A stretch of DNA of 28,984 nucleotides, taken from JAFKKS01 sp039808325. Lineage in GTDB: Bacteria > Pseudomonadota > Alphaproteobacteria > Rhizobiales > Xanthobacteraceae. The stretch is from contig JBDHSU010000043.1 in assembly GCA_039808325.1 (NCBI GenBank), positions 1 through 28,984 of the forward strand. Reading direction: 5' to 3'. The position numbers and the translations under genes were made by a program. Within the stretch, counting starts at the first letter, position 1, and each line of letters opens with the position of its first letter. Under the pieces are notes generated by a model that did not search any database, was not told the DNA's origin, and worked only from the letters and a program-made list of their open reading frames with translations. Positions 1-7,250 of this stretch are shown here, one piece after another.

Positions 1-2323
1 TTAGCCCGTCGTCCAAGAGATGCCCCACCGCAGCATACGTTCTCACGACCTCTGCAAGAGTCTCGAAAGGATAGTACTGCGGGTCGTCTTGGCGTAGGGT
101 CTTGCCAGTCAATTCGATCGCTTCTTTGAAATCCCTGAATAGTTCGGCCCCACCGCGTTTGCCGTTTCCCGCCCGCAACATCAGAAACTTTGCGCGCCGG
201 TCGTCGAGTTGGCGACGGTCGAAATCTTTTCGGTTTCGGCGCTCGAATTCCTTGGCTTCACGATATCCCTGTTCGAGAAATTTCTCGGCGTCGAGAAGTT
301 CGTTAGTCGCGCATTTGGCCATGTGCCATTGCAGCCAGAAAAGCGGCAATCGCCTGATTTGCTGCTCCTGCTTGTTATGTTCGAAGAACCGGTCGATTTC
401 GTCGCTGTCGGTGACGACCTCGGAGAGGATGGAAAACCGCATCAATTGACTGAACATGCGCTGTTCGAAAGGATTTCGATATTTCGACGCAAGGTTCGCC
501 AACAAAGGAACGATTGCATCGACGATTTCGGCATCTTTGAAAAGGTAACGCAGGATGTTCTTAGCACCGATTGAAGGGACGGTTTGGATGATCTCACCGG
601 TTCGGCGCACAAGGCGGAAAGTATCATTAACTGCCCTGGCATTCAGCCTGTCAATGATGGCGCCAAAGTCCGTTTCCATCGCATTGCTAAGGAAGGCAAC
701 CGGTGCGTTCTCGCCAATATGGGCGACATACAGAGCGAGGATTACCGCTGCACGCTCGGCCTTGCTGAGTGATAGCTTGTTGAATTCTTCGCGATACCGG
801 TCGGAAACGTAGTCTGACTGGAGCAACCGCATCAGGAAGTGCGGCAGACTTGCCTCGCAGGTATTCTCGATGAAACGACGGCGAGCATTGTGATCAAGGG
901 CATGGAAATCACGCCACCCGGCGATCTGATCGGCAAGGTCACTTAAAACGCGCGCTTCTTCTTCGTTGAGACGGGCAAGGGGCATTCTCTGGAAACTGCC
1001 GAGGCCTTGGAGCGACGTGAGGCCAGCAGGGCTGGCATCGACCGCCACGGCCCGGCTGGTTAAGATCAGTACGCCGTCCTGACCATCAAATTGACGCGCG
1101 ATGCTTGCAAGCCGTTCTGTCGGCATATTAAAACAGTTCTCGATGATCAGTGCGGCGTTCGGCGCATGGTGAAGGATGTCGGCAACCTCGTTCAGTACGT
1201 TCTCATAGGCCTGGCGCATCTGGTAGACTGGTCTTTCCCCTGACAGGCGATAGGCAAGGTCGGCTACGAGCAGGGACTTGCCATCACAGGGGTATCCATC
1301 AAAAAGTATGATCCGGGTAACACCTGCGATTGCGTCCAAGGTTTCCAGTATGGCCCTGCGCTGTATGTGGTACTCGGACACATTGTGGGACAAGTCCCGC
1401 GCGAGCTGCGACGGTTCGACCTTGCCGTAGAGAAACAGGTCTTCGATCTGCGCTTGCGTGGGAACTGTAGCCGCGGGATCCGGCGGCGTGTATTTTGCAA
1501 AACTGGCGAGGCGTGGCTCCTTCGGCGCATCCTTGGCCAGAAGCTCCTTTATCGTGGTGGCAAGCCCGGCTCGCCCAATGAAGAACGGCGTGCCGAGTCG
1601 CTTTTGAGCTGCGGTAACATCGGGGTCGGCTTGGGCGGTAGGGCGATTGATGAAGAAGGTCTTTTCGCGTAAGCTTGTCAGGTTGTAGATCGCTTGGTTG
1701 AGGTGGAAATCGCCGGCATTGAACCCGACGAAAACCACGATCTGAGCTTGGTCGATGTCGCTCCGAAAACGGTCGAGCCACTTCCTTACATGGGTGAGCT
1801 TCGAGTAGCTTTCGGCACCGAGTACGCAGCTCTCACGAAAGTTGTGTATGTCCCATTTCTGCACGTAGCCATGCAGATGGATGACTGGGAGATTTGGCTC
1901 GGAAACGTCGGGATCGTCGGTGTTGTTGAGGGAATCGACCGGTTTGTGCGCGGCATGAGCCGCGATTTCGAGCGCATTATCGTAATTTGTCGTGTAAACT
2001 GATTCCCAAGAGTAGCTAAACAGATCGACCATATCAGAGGTTACGTTGGAGACGGTGAAACGCTCTTTTAGGAGTTTCATCATGCCGTTGTCGGCAATCT
2101 TATCCCACAGGGCATCGGTGGCGTTTTGCAGATCCTTGTATGGCGGCTTCTGACTGAGTTCGAGATTGAATAAATTGAGCAATTGTGCGCCCGTGCCGAG
2201 CGTTTCATCTGGGTTAAAATTCAAACAATCCGCAGAAAACCCGGCACCACAGAACAAGATAGCACCGCCATTGCGGGCTAGGTTGAGACGCCTTTGAAAC
2301 TCATTAAATGAGTTGCCCTCCAT
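1..2323 (-). CDS. SIR2-domain / P-loop NTPase (STAND-like) candidate anti-phage protein, 3' end outside window
   Basis: The frame is open from ATG at 2323 to base 1: 774 codons and no stop, so the C-terminus lies off the left edge. N-terminal SIR2 motifs are visible: GAGFSAD (26-32), TTNYD (111-115), HLHG (149-152) and VGFNAGD (199-205). N113 and H151 sit where SIR2-type NADases keep their catalytic Asn and His. A Walker A motif GYPCDGKS follows at 343-350, then a Walker B-like strand ending in IIEN (393-396) and a sensor-like LILTSR (419-424). The rest is charged and helical; the stretch around residues 640-700 looks TPR-like. SIR2 fused to a STAND-type NTPase is the layout of Avs5-like defence proteins, in which the NTPase senses a phage component and the SIR2 domain depletes NAD+. 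The defence role is inferred from architecture. Base composition is lower in GC than the core genes, suggesting transfer. A non-STAND AAA/NACHT-like NTPase is the main alternative. Confidence 0.85.
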   Translation of the reverse strand, partial: MEGNSFNEFQRRLNLARNGGAILFCGAGFSADCLNFNPDETLGTGAQLLNLFNLELSQKPPYKDLQNATDALWDKIADNGMMKLLKERFTVSNVTSDMVDLFSYSWESVYTTNYDNALEIAAHAAHKPVDSLNNTDDPDVSEPNLPVIHLHGYVQKWDIHNFRESCVLGAESYSKLTHVRKWLDRFRSDIDQAQIVVFVGFNAGDFHLNQAIYNLTSLREKTFFINRPTAQADPDVTAAQKRLGTPFFIGRAGLATTIKELLAKDAPKEPRLASFAKYTPPDPAATVPTQAQIEDLFLYGKVEPSQLARDLSHNVSEYHIQRRAILETLDAIAGVTRIILFDGYPCDGKSLLVADLAYRLSGERPVYQMRQAYENVLNEVADILHHAPNAALIIENCFNMPTERLASIARQFDGQDGVLILTSRAVAVDASPAGLTSLQGLGSFQRMPLARLNEEEARVLSDLADQIAGWRDFHALDHNARRRFIENTCEASLPHFLMRLLQSDYVSDRYREEFNKLSLSKAERAAVILALYVAHIGENAPVAFLSNAMETDFGAIIDRLNARAVNDTFRLVRRTGEIIQTVPSIGAKNILRYLFKDAEIVDAIVPLLANLASKYRNPFEQRMFSQLMRFSILSEVVTDSDEIDRFFEHNKQEQQIRRLPLFWLQWHMAKCATNELLDAEKFLEQGYREAKEFERRNRKDFDRRQLDDRRAKFLMLRAGNGKRGGAELFRDFKEAIELTGKTLRQDDPQYYPFETLAEVVRTYAAVGHLLDDGL

Positions 2324-2330
2324 GGTTTCG

Positions 2331-2338
2331 ACCTCCTT
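2331..2338 (-). promoter_or_regulatory. Strong Shine-Dalgarno site fixing the SIR2-NTPase start
   Basis: The minus strand reads AAGGAGGT, a full anti-16S match, 7 bases before the ATG at 2323. No other gene in the window has such a complete site. It supports 2323 as the true start and shows the frame is a translated gene. No convincing -35/-10 pair was found upstream. Confidence 0.8.
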
Positions 2339-2689
2339 GGCGAAAATTCAATTCCGGCGAATCGCAATAGGTTTTTGACTATGTTCTCTTGGTAATAATA
2401 ACCTTTAGATCTGTCTGGAAGCCTTAGTCGACGCACCATCCAGGCGGCTTCGGCAAGTATAAATGGTCGGTTCCGTAACGCTAGCGTGCAGAGATGAGGG
2501 CCGTGACGAATGTCGGCTCTGGGCCGAAGCCTCGCCGCATTCCTACAGGTCAATTTCCGCTTTTTTGACAGACTCTAGATGACCAGTCTTTTCCCCCGGC
2601 CCAGCTTTGCCAAACCAACAGCGTCCGCTTTCCCCCGAAGCCCCCACAGAGCCGACTGACCGATTCCCCACCCCATTGCAGCCATTCGT

Positions 2690-3025
2690 CCTTGCTTGGG
2701 TTTTAGAGGGCTATAGCGTAGGTGTAGTTCTCGGTTTCTTCGTCTCCCGCCCGCCAGTCCGTCCGAAGTCGCCGCTTCGTTATCATAGACCGCAGGGCCG
2801 GGCGGTGCGTTTCCGTCGCGCTGAAGCGCGGGCGCCACGGCGCCCGAAATGGATGGACTCGTCGCCGTGCGTTGACCATCCCCGCCCTGTGGAGCAGGGG
2901 ATTGCGCACGCTTCACGCTTTCCGCTCGCTGGTCACTGGTCACGTCATTGCGGCATCCGGGTCACGCGTCATCCCGCTTGGCATAGCCAATATGCGATTG
3001 GGGGATGCGGATTCCTAAAGCCTTG
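2690..3025. repeat. Probable dispersed intergenic repeat with hairpins
   Basis: Both strands give spurious-looking, Arg/Pro/His-rich reading frames with no domain. Their fragments (TENYTYAIAL on minus; HWSRHCGIRVTRHP and AIGGCGFLKP on plus) resemble conserved false ORFs I recall from Bradyrhizobiaceae intergenic repeats. Short palindromes lie inside, including one at 2829-2846 and CCCTG/CAGGG near 2884-2900. Repeat status rests on recall, because no second copy lies in this window. Confidence 0.4.
2829..2846. repeat. Perfect GC-rich inverted repeat
   Basis: CGGGCGCC and GGCGCCCG form a perfect 8-bp palindrome separated by AC. No T-run follows on either strand, so it looks more like a REP-type hairpin than an intrinsic terminator. 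Confidence 0.55.
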
Positions 3026-3196
3026 AACTGGCGACGTTTCGCCGCCGCCGCCATGGCCGGCCGTCGCGGCCTTCTTCCGGTTCTTAACGGAAGTTAAATC
3101 CTTCGCCTTGAGTTTGAGGGGGCTGGCGGTAGTCTTGTCGGCCGGTGGTGTCCGCGGGGGACCGCCGCATCGTGTGACGTCGGGGATTTTCGGCCG

Positions 3197-4120
3197 ATGA
3201 GGCGAAGGCTGATCCGCGTGAGGCGGTTCGCGGAGCTTGGTGTGCTGGCGGCGGGGTGCCTGGCGCTCGGCGCTTGCGCGTCCGGCAGCAAGCTGGTCAG
3301 CAAGGTTGACCCGCGTTATGGCGTTAGCGCCAGCCCGCGCGTCATAGAGCCGGGCCAGCCTGTGCCGAAAGGCGGCGGCACCTATCGCGTCGGCAAGGCC
3401 TACACGGTTGGCGGCCGCGTCTATACGCCGGAGGAGAATCGCCGCTACCGTGCCGACGGTATCGCGTCCTGGTACGGCGATGCCTTTCATGGGCGCCTGA
3501 CCGCGAACGGCGAAGTCTACGACATGAACGCGATCTCGGCGGCGCACCCGACGCTTCCGATTCCAAGTTATGCCCGCGTCACCAATTTGAAGAACGGCCG
3601 GTCGATCATCGTGCGCGTCAACGATCGCGGGCCGTATCACAGCAACCGGCTGATCGATCTGTCGTACAAGGCGGCCAATCTGCTCGAGTTCCGCGGCCAT
3701 GGGCTTGCGCGGGTGCGCGTGGAATATGTCGGGTCGGCCCCGCTGGAGGGCTCCGACGACCGGCAGTTGCTCGCAACGCTGCGTGACGGTTCGCCGGCGC
3801 CGCCGCCCTCGAGCGTCATGGTCGCGTCGGCGCGTCCCTTCATACCGCACACGCGGGTTCCGATCGCCGATGTGCCGGTTCCGGCAGGTCGCCCCTACGA
3901 CCTCGGCGAGGATGACGGGGCAGGCGCTGGCGCGCCGTCAAGATGGAGTTTACGCACCGGCTCGACCCGGCAGTCGGGCTCAAGCGACGTCACGGCCCGC
4001 GCGCGAACGGCTCCCTATGCGCCTGCGCCGGTCGTTGCGCGCCGCCAGACGCCGGTGGCGGAAGCGTCGGCAATTCCGTCCGCCGGTCTCGGCTTCTCCA
4101 ACGGGCGCGGCCTTTACTGA
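3197..4120 (+). CDS. rlpA: RlpA-like septal ring lipoprotein (lytic transglycosylase family)
   Basis: The 307-aa protein has a lipoprotein signal sequence with lipobox LGAC and acylated Cys27. A double-psi beta-barrel domain follows at about residues 88-180. It contains ASWYGDAFHG (90-99), the His of AAHPTLP (H117) and the Asp of VNDRGPY (D143), residues conserved in RlpA enzymes that cleave denuded glycan strands. In Pseudomonas, RlpA acts at the division septum and binds glycan through a C-terminal SPOR domain. Here the C-terminal 110 residues are Pro/Ala/Arg-rich and no SPOR domain is recognisable. The next gene, a D,D-carboxypeptidase, is also an envelope enzyme. The start is ATG, and the signal peptide begins immediately after it. 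Confidence 0.9.
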   Translation: MRRRLIRVRRFAELGVLAAGCLALGACASGSKLVSKVDPRYGVSASPRVIEPGQPVPKGGGTYRVGKAYTVGGRVYTPEENRRYRADGIASWYGDAFHGRLTANGEVYDMNAISAAHPTLPIPSYARVTNLKNGRSIIVRVNDRGPYHSNRLIDLSYKAANLLEFRGHGLARVRVEYVGSAPLEGSDDRQLLATLRDGSPAPPPSSVMVASARPFIPHTRVPIADVPVPAGRPYDLGEDDGAGAGAPSRWSLRTGSTRQSGSSDVTARARTAPYAPAPVVARRQTPVAEASAIPSAGLGFSNGRGLY

Positions 4121-4252
4121 CGCTCCCTGCGGGCGCGCCGCCGCACGGCGGAGGCGTGATTCTTTCAACACCGCGTCGTTTTGCACGAACCGGACTGCCC
4201 AAGCGCCAGCGAAATGCGCTAAGCATGTCGCCAGGCGAGCAGGGAGCCGGTG

Positions 4253-5500
4253 ATGGGCTTTACCACCAGGACAATCGCGACCGAGCGACGGTTGCCTCGC
4301 GCGCGCGGCATCGTCGCAGCCGTGTGGCGCACGGCGAGCGCCGCCGCCGTTGCGGCATTTCTCGCGCAGGGCGCCGCCGCGCAAACGCCGAAGAAAGACG
4401 ATTTCCAGATCTCCGCGCCGTACGCGATCCTGATCGACGCCGACAGCGGCGCGGTCCTTTATGAAAAGAACGCCGATCAGCCGACCTATCCGTCGAGCAT
4501 GGCCAAGCTGATGACCGCCGAAGTGGTCTTCAAGGCGATCAAGGACGGCAAGCTCAAGCTCGACGATGAGATCACGATCAGTGAAGCGGCGTGGCGCCGG
4601 GGCGGCGCGCCCTCCGGCGGATCGAGCATGTTCGCCGCGCTGCACAGTCAGGTGAAGGTCGAAGACCTGCTCCGCGGCGTCATCATCCAGTCGGGAAACG
4701 ACGCCTGCATCGCGCTTGCCGAGGCGATCGCCGGAAACGAGCTGGCCTTCTCGACCAAGATGACCGACCGGGCGCGGGAGCTTGGCCTCACCAAATCGGT
4801 GTTCACAAACTCGAACGGGTTGCCGGACCCGAACATGACAGTGACCGTGCGTGAGTTGGCGATGCTCGCGCGCCACATCATCCGAACCTATCCGGATTTC
4901 TACAAAATCTATGGCGAGCGCGAGTTCACCTGGAACAAGATTCGTCAGCAAAACCGCAATCCGCTGCTTGCCATGAGCATCGGCGCCGATGGCCTGAAGA
5001 CCGGCTATACCAAGGAGGCCGGTTACGGCCTCGTCGGATCGGCGGTGAACAACGGCCTGCGGCTGATCATGGCCGCCAACGGCTTCAAGACGGCCGGCGA
5101 GCGCGCGGCGGAATCGCGCAAGCTTCTGGAATGGGGATTCCGCGCGTTCGAGGCGCGCCTCCTGTTCGCCGAGGGCGAGACGGTCGGGGAGGCGAAGCTT
5201 TATGGCGGCGCGCAGGGGCGCGTTCCGCTGGTCGGGACAAGTCCCATCCGGATTCTGGTGCCGCGCGGCGCCAGCGAGAAGATCACGGCGAAGATCACCT
5301 ATACCGGGCCGGTGCCGACGCCGGTGACGAAGGGCCAGCCGATCGGGCACGTCAAGGTCGGGCGCGGCGACAATCTCGCCTTGGACGCGCCCCTGCAGGC
5401 CGCTGTGGATGTGCCGCGCGGCACCATCTACCAGCGTGCCTTTGACGCGGCGACCGAAATGGTCATCGGCCTGTTTCGCGCTGGCGCCGAACGTATCTGA
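4253..5500 (+). CDS. D-alanyl-D-alanine carboxypeptidase (penicillin-binding protein 5/6 type)
   Basis: This periplasmic serine peptidase trims the terminal D-Ala from peptidoglycan pentapeptides. The three penicillin-binding motifs are present: SMAK (82-85, with acylating Ser82), SGN (147-149) and KTG (249-251). A signal peptide of about 43 residues ends near AAAQ, and the C-terminus (about 320-415) matches the PBP5 C-terminal beta domain followed by a possible amphipathic anchor. I chose ATG 4253, preceded by AGGGAG at 4241; an in-frame GTG at 4250 is the alternative. It lies 130 bases after rlpA and 13 bases before tmk. DacC/DacF-type names apply, but the exact orthologue is not decided. 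Confidence 0.92.
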   Translation: MGFTTRTIATERRLPRARGIVAAVWRTASAAAVAAFLAQGAAAQTPKKDDFQISAPYAILIDADSGAVLYEKNADQPTYPSSMAKLMTAEVVFKAIKDGKLKLDDEITISEAAWRRGGAPSGGSSMFAALHSQVKVEDLLRGVIIQSGNDACIALAEAIAGNELAFSTKMTDRARELGLTKSVFTNSNGLPDPNMTVTVRELAMLARHIIRTYPDFYKIYGEREFTWNKIRQQNRNPLLAMSIGADGLKTGYTKEAGYGLVGSAVNNGLRLIMAANGFKTAGERAAESRKLLEWGFRAFEARLLFAEGETVGEAKLYGGAQGRVPLVGTSPIRILVPRGASEKITAKITYTGPVPTPVTKGQPIGHVKVGRGDNLALDAPLQAAVDVPRGTIYQRAFDAATEMVIGLFRAGAERI

Positions 5501-5513
5501 GGGCGCGAGCCCC

Positions 5514-6182
5514 ATGCGTGGACGTTTCATCACCTTCGAAGGCGGCGAGGGGACCGGTAAGTCCACGCAAGCCGCGTTCCTCGCGCAGCGCCTGGAGAAT
5601 GCCGGCTTCGAGGTCGTGGTGACACGCGAGCCCGGCGGTTCGCCCGGTGCCGAGGCGATCCGCCATGTGCTGCTCTCGGGCGCGGCGAAACCGCTCGGTC
5701 CCGACGTCGAGGCGATGCTGTTTTCCGCCGCGCGCGACGACCATGTGCGCTCGCTGATCGTCCCGGCGCTGGAGGCCGGCCGCTGGGTCATCTGCGACCG
5801 CTTCATCGATTCCACGCGCGTCTATCAGGGCGTCCTCGGCCATGTCGATATGCGCCTCATCAATGCCTTGGAGCGCATTGCTCTCGCGGGACTGAAGCCG
5901 GACCTGACGATCATTCTCGACGCGGACCCCAATGTCGGCTTGACGCGGGCGCAGCACCGGCGAGGGGCGGGGGCCATCGATCGTTTCGAAGCCGAGGCCA
6001 TCGAATTCCATGAGGAGCTTCGCTCAGCGTACCGCGTGCTGGCACGGCGCGAGCCGGAGCGTTGTATCGTGATCGAGGCGACCGGCACGAAGACGGAAGT
6101 CTCGGACCGCATATGGGACGCGGTCGCAGGCCGCCTCGGACTTGCTTGGGCGCTCGGGCGTATCGAGGACCTGCCGACGTGA
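5514..6182 (+). CDS. tmk: Thymidylate kinase
   Basis: Tmk phosphorylates dTMP to dTDP in the cytoplasm, the last specific step of dTTP synthesis. The 222-aa protein begins MRGRFITFEGGEGTGKST, with the P-loop at residues 10-18. The DRF motif (CDRFIDSTRVYQG) and the lid segment with RRGAGAIDRFE follow. The reading frame extends upstream into the dac gene, but the start at 5514 gives the standard N-terminus and length. The stop overlaps the start of holB (GTGA), so the two are probably translationally coupled. Confidence 0.95.
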   Translation: MRGRFITFEGGEGTGKSTQAAFLAQRLENAGFEVVVTREPGGSPGAEAIRHVLLSGAAKPLGPDVEAMLFSAARDDHVRSLIVPALEAGRWVICDRFIDSTRVYQGVLGHVDMRLINALERIALAGLKPDLTIILDADPNVGLTRAQHRRGAGAIDRFEAEAIEFHEELRSAYRVLARREPERCIVIEATGTKTEVSDRIWDAVAGRLGLAWALGRIEDLPT

Positions 6183-7219
6183 GCCGCCAAGACGACGATT
6201 CTCACGCGGCCTCGGTGCCGCATCCGCGCGGGACGGCCGTTCTGTTCGGCCACGCGGAGGCGGAAGCGGCGCTGCTCGAGGCGTATCGCAGCCCGCGGAT
6301 GCCGCATGCCTGGCTGATCGGGGGGGCGTCCGGCGTGGGCAAGGCGACGCTCGCCTATCGGATGGCGCGCTTTGTTTTCGCGAATCCGAACCCAGCCGCT
6401 TCCGACGTTCGGAACGCGGCGAGCCTGGCGCTCGATCCCGAACACGCGGCATTCGCGCGTGTCGCCGCGCAAGGCCATTCCGACCTCCTCGTGCTCGAGC
6501 GCACCGAAGGCGACAACGGCAACTTGCGCACGATGATCGTCGTGGAACAGGTGGCGCGCACCGTCTCGTTCTTCGGTTCCACGGCGGGCGAGGGGGGGTG
6601 GCGCGTGTGCATCGTCGATTCCGTCGACGAAATGAACGCCGCCGGCGCCAACAAGCTCCTCAAGGTGCTGGAAGAGCCGCCGCCGCGCTCGCTGTTCCTG
6701 CTGGTCAGTCACGCGCCCGGCCGGCTGCTTGCGACCATCCGCTCGCGCACGCGGCGTCTGACGTTGCGGCCGCTCGGGCAGGCGGACGTGATCGCCGCCG
6801 CGGCGGAGGCCTCCGGACTTGCGCCCGATGACGAGGACCTCGTGGCGGCCGCCGCGGCGGCGGAGGGCAGCGTCGGCCGCGCACTGTCGTTGCTCGACGG
6901 GACAAGCCTTGCCTTGCGCGAACAGGTGACGGCGCTGCTCGGCCAGCTTCCAGCCGTCGATCACCGCTCCCTGCACAGCCTCGGCGACAAGCTCGCCGGC
7001 GCCGATCCAGGCCCGCTCGTCGCCTTCATCGACGTCGTGCGCGATTGGCTGTCCGCGCGCCTGTCCATGTCCGAGGCGACACCCGCGCGCCTTGCGCGTG
7101 TGGCGGAGGCATGGGACAAGGTCAACCGCGCCGCGCGGGACGTTCAGGACTACAATCTCGAACGCAAGCCCTTGGTTTTCTCAGTCTTTGGATGGCTGGC
7201 GGAAGCCGCGCGCCGTTGA
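6179..7219 (+). CDS. holB: DNA polymerase III subunit delta' (clamp loader)
   Basis: The 346-aa protein is an AAA+ clamp-loader subunit that helps load the beta sliding clamp. It has an intact Walker A (GGASGVGK, 48-55), a NAANKLLKVLEEP-type segment (here GANKLLKVLEEPPP) and the SRT-type version of the SRC arginine-finger motif (IRSRTRRL). Zinc-binding cysteines found in many delta' proteins are not evident. The GTG start overlaps the tmk stop (GTGA). The tmk-holB-metG-tatD-hydrolase order is widely conserved in Alphaproteobacteria. Confidence 0.92.
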   Translation: MSRQDDDSHAASVPHPRGTAVLFGHAEAEAALLEAYRSPRMPHAWLIGGASGVGKATLAYRMARFVFANPNPAASDVRNAASLALDPEHAAFARVAAQGHSDLLVLERTEGDNGNLRTMIVVEQVARTVSFFGSTAGEGGWRVCIVDSVDEMNAAGANKLLKVLEEPPPRSLFLLVSHAPGRLLATIRSRTRRLTLRPLGQADVIAAAAEASGLAPDDEDLVAAAAAAEGSVGRALSLLDGTSLALREQVTALLGQLPAVDHRSLHSLGDKLAGADPGPLVAFIDVVRDWLSARLSMSEATPARLARVAEAWDKVNRAARDVQDYNLERKPLVFSVFGWLAEAARR

Positions 7220-7250
7220 TCCTGGCATCTGAATACGCTGAGTTGCGACC

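Larger units (their letters stand above)
2324..3196. other. Long intergenic junction between accessory and core DNA
   Basis: No reading frame here looks like a real protein. Bases 2340-2480 are A/T-rich and should hold the promoter of the SIR2 gene. Around 2504-2530 there is a short stretch (GACGAATGTCGG, then GGGCCGAAG) resembling a dispersed rhizobial intergenic repeat, recalled from memory only. Bases 2690-3025 look like a second repeat element. From about 2560 the composition returns to the genome norm. Bases 3080-3196 lead into rlpA. No tRNA gene, integrase or direct-repeat attachment site was seen. Confidence 0.5.

Noticed and set aside
102..2002. Several short plus- and minus-strand frames across the left end
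   Set aside because: All overlap the 774-codon SIR2-NTPase frame, which shows real motifs and a perfect ribosome binding site; the short frames show neither.
2278..2553. Minus-strand frame of 91 codons upstream of and overlapping the SIR2 gene
   Set aside because: It has a TTG start, no ribosome binding site and no domain, and it runs through the Shine-Dalgarno site of the SIR2 gene; part of it lies in a probable intergenic repeat.
2324..2600. Search for a tRNA gene or direct-repeat attachment site at the island edge
   Set aside because: No tRNA-like cloverleaf, no 3' tRNA fragment and no clear direct repeat was found; the far side of the island is outside the window.
2607..3026. Plus-strand frame of 139 codons before rlpA
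   Set aside because: It has Pro/Arg/His-rich composition with no domain; it looks like translation of an intergenic repeat.
3980..5815. Minus-strand frame of 611 codons
   Set aside because: It is antisense to the carboxypeptidase and tmk, with low-complexity Arg/Gly/Ala composition and no recognised domain.
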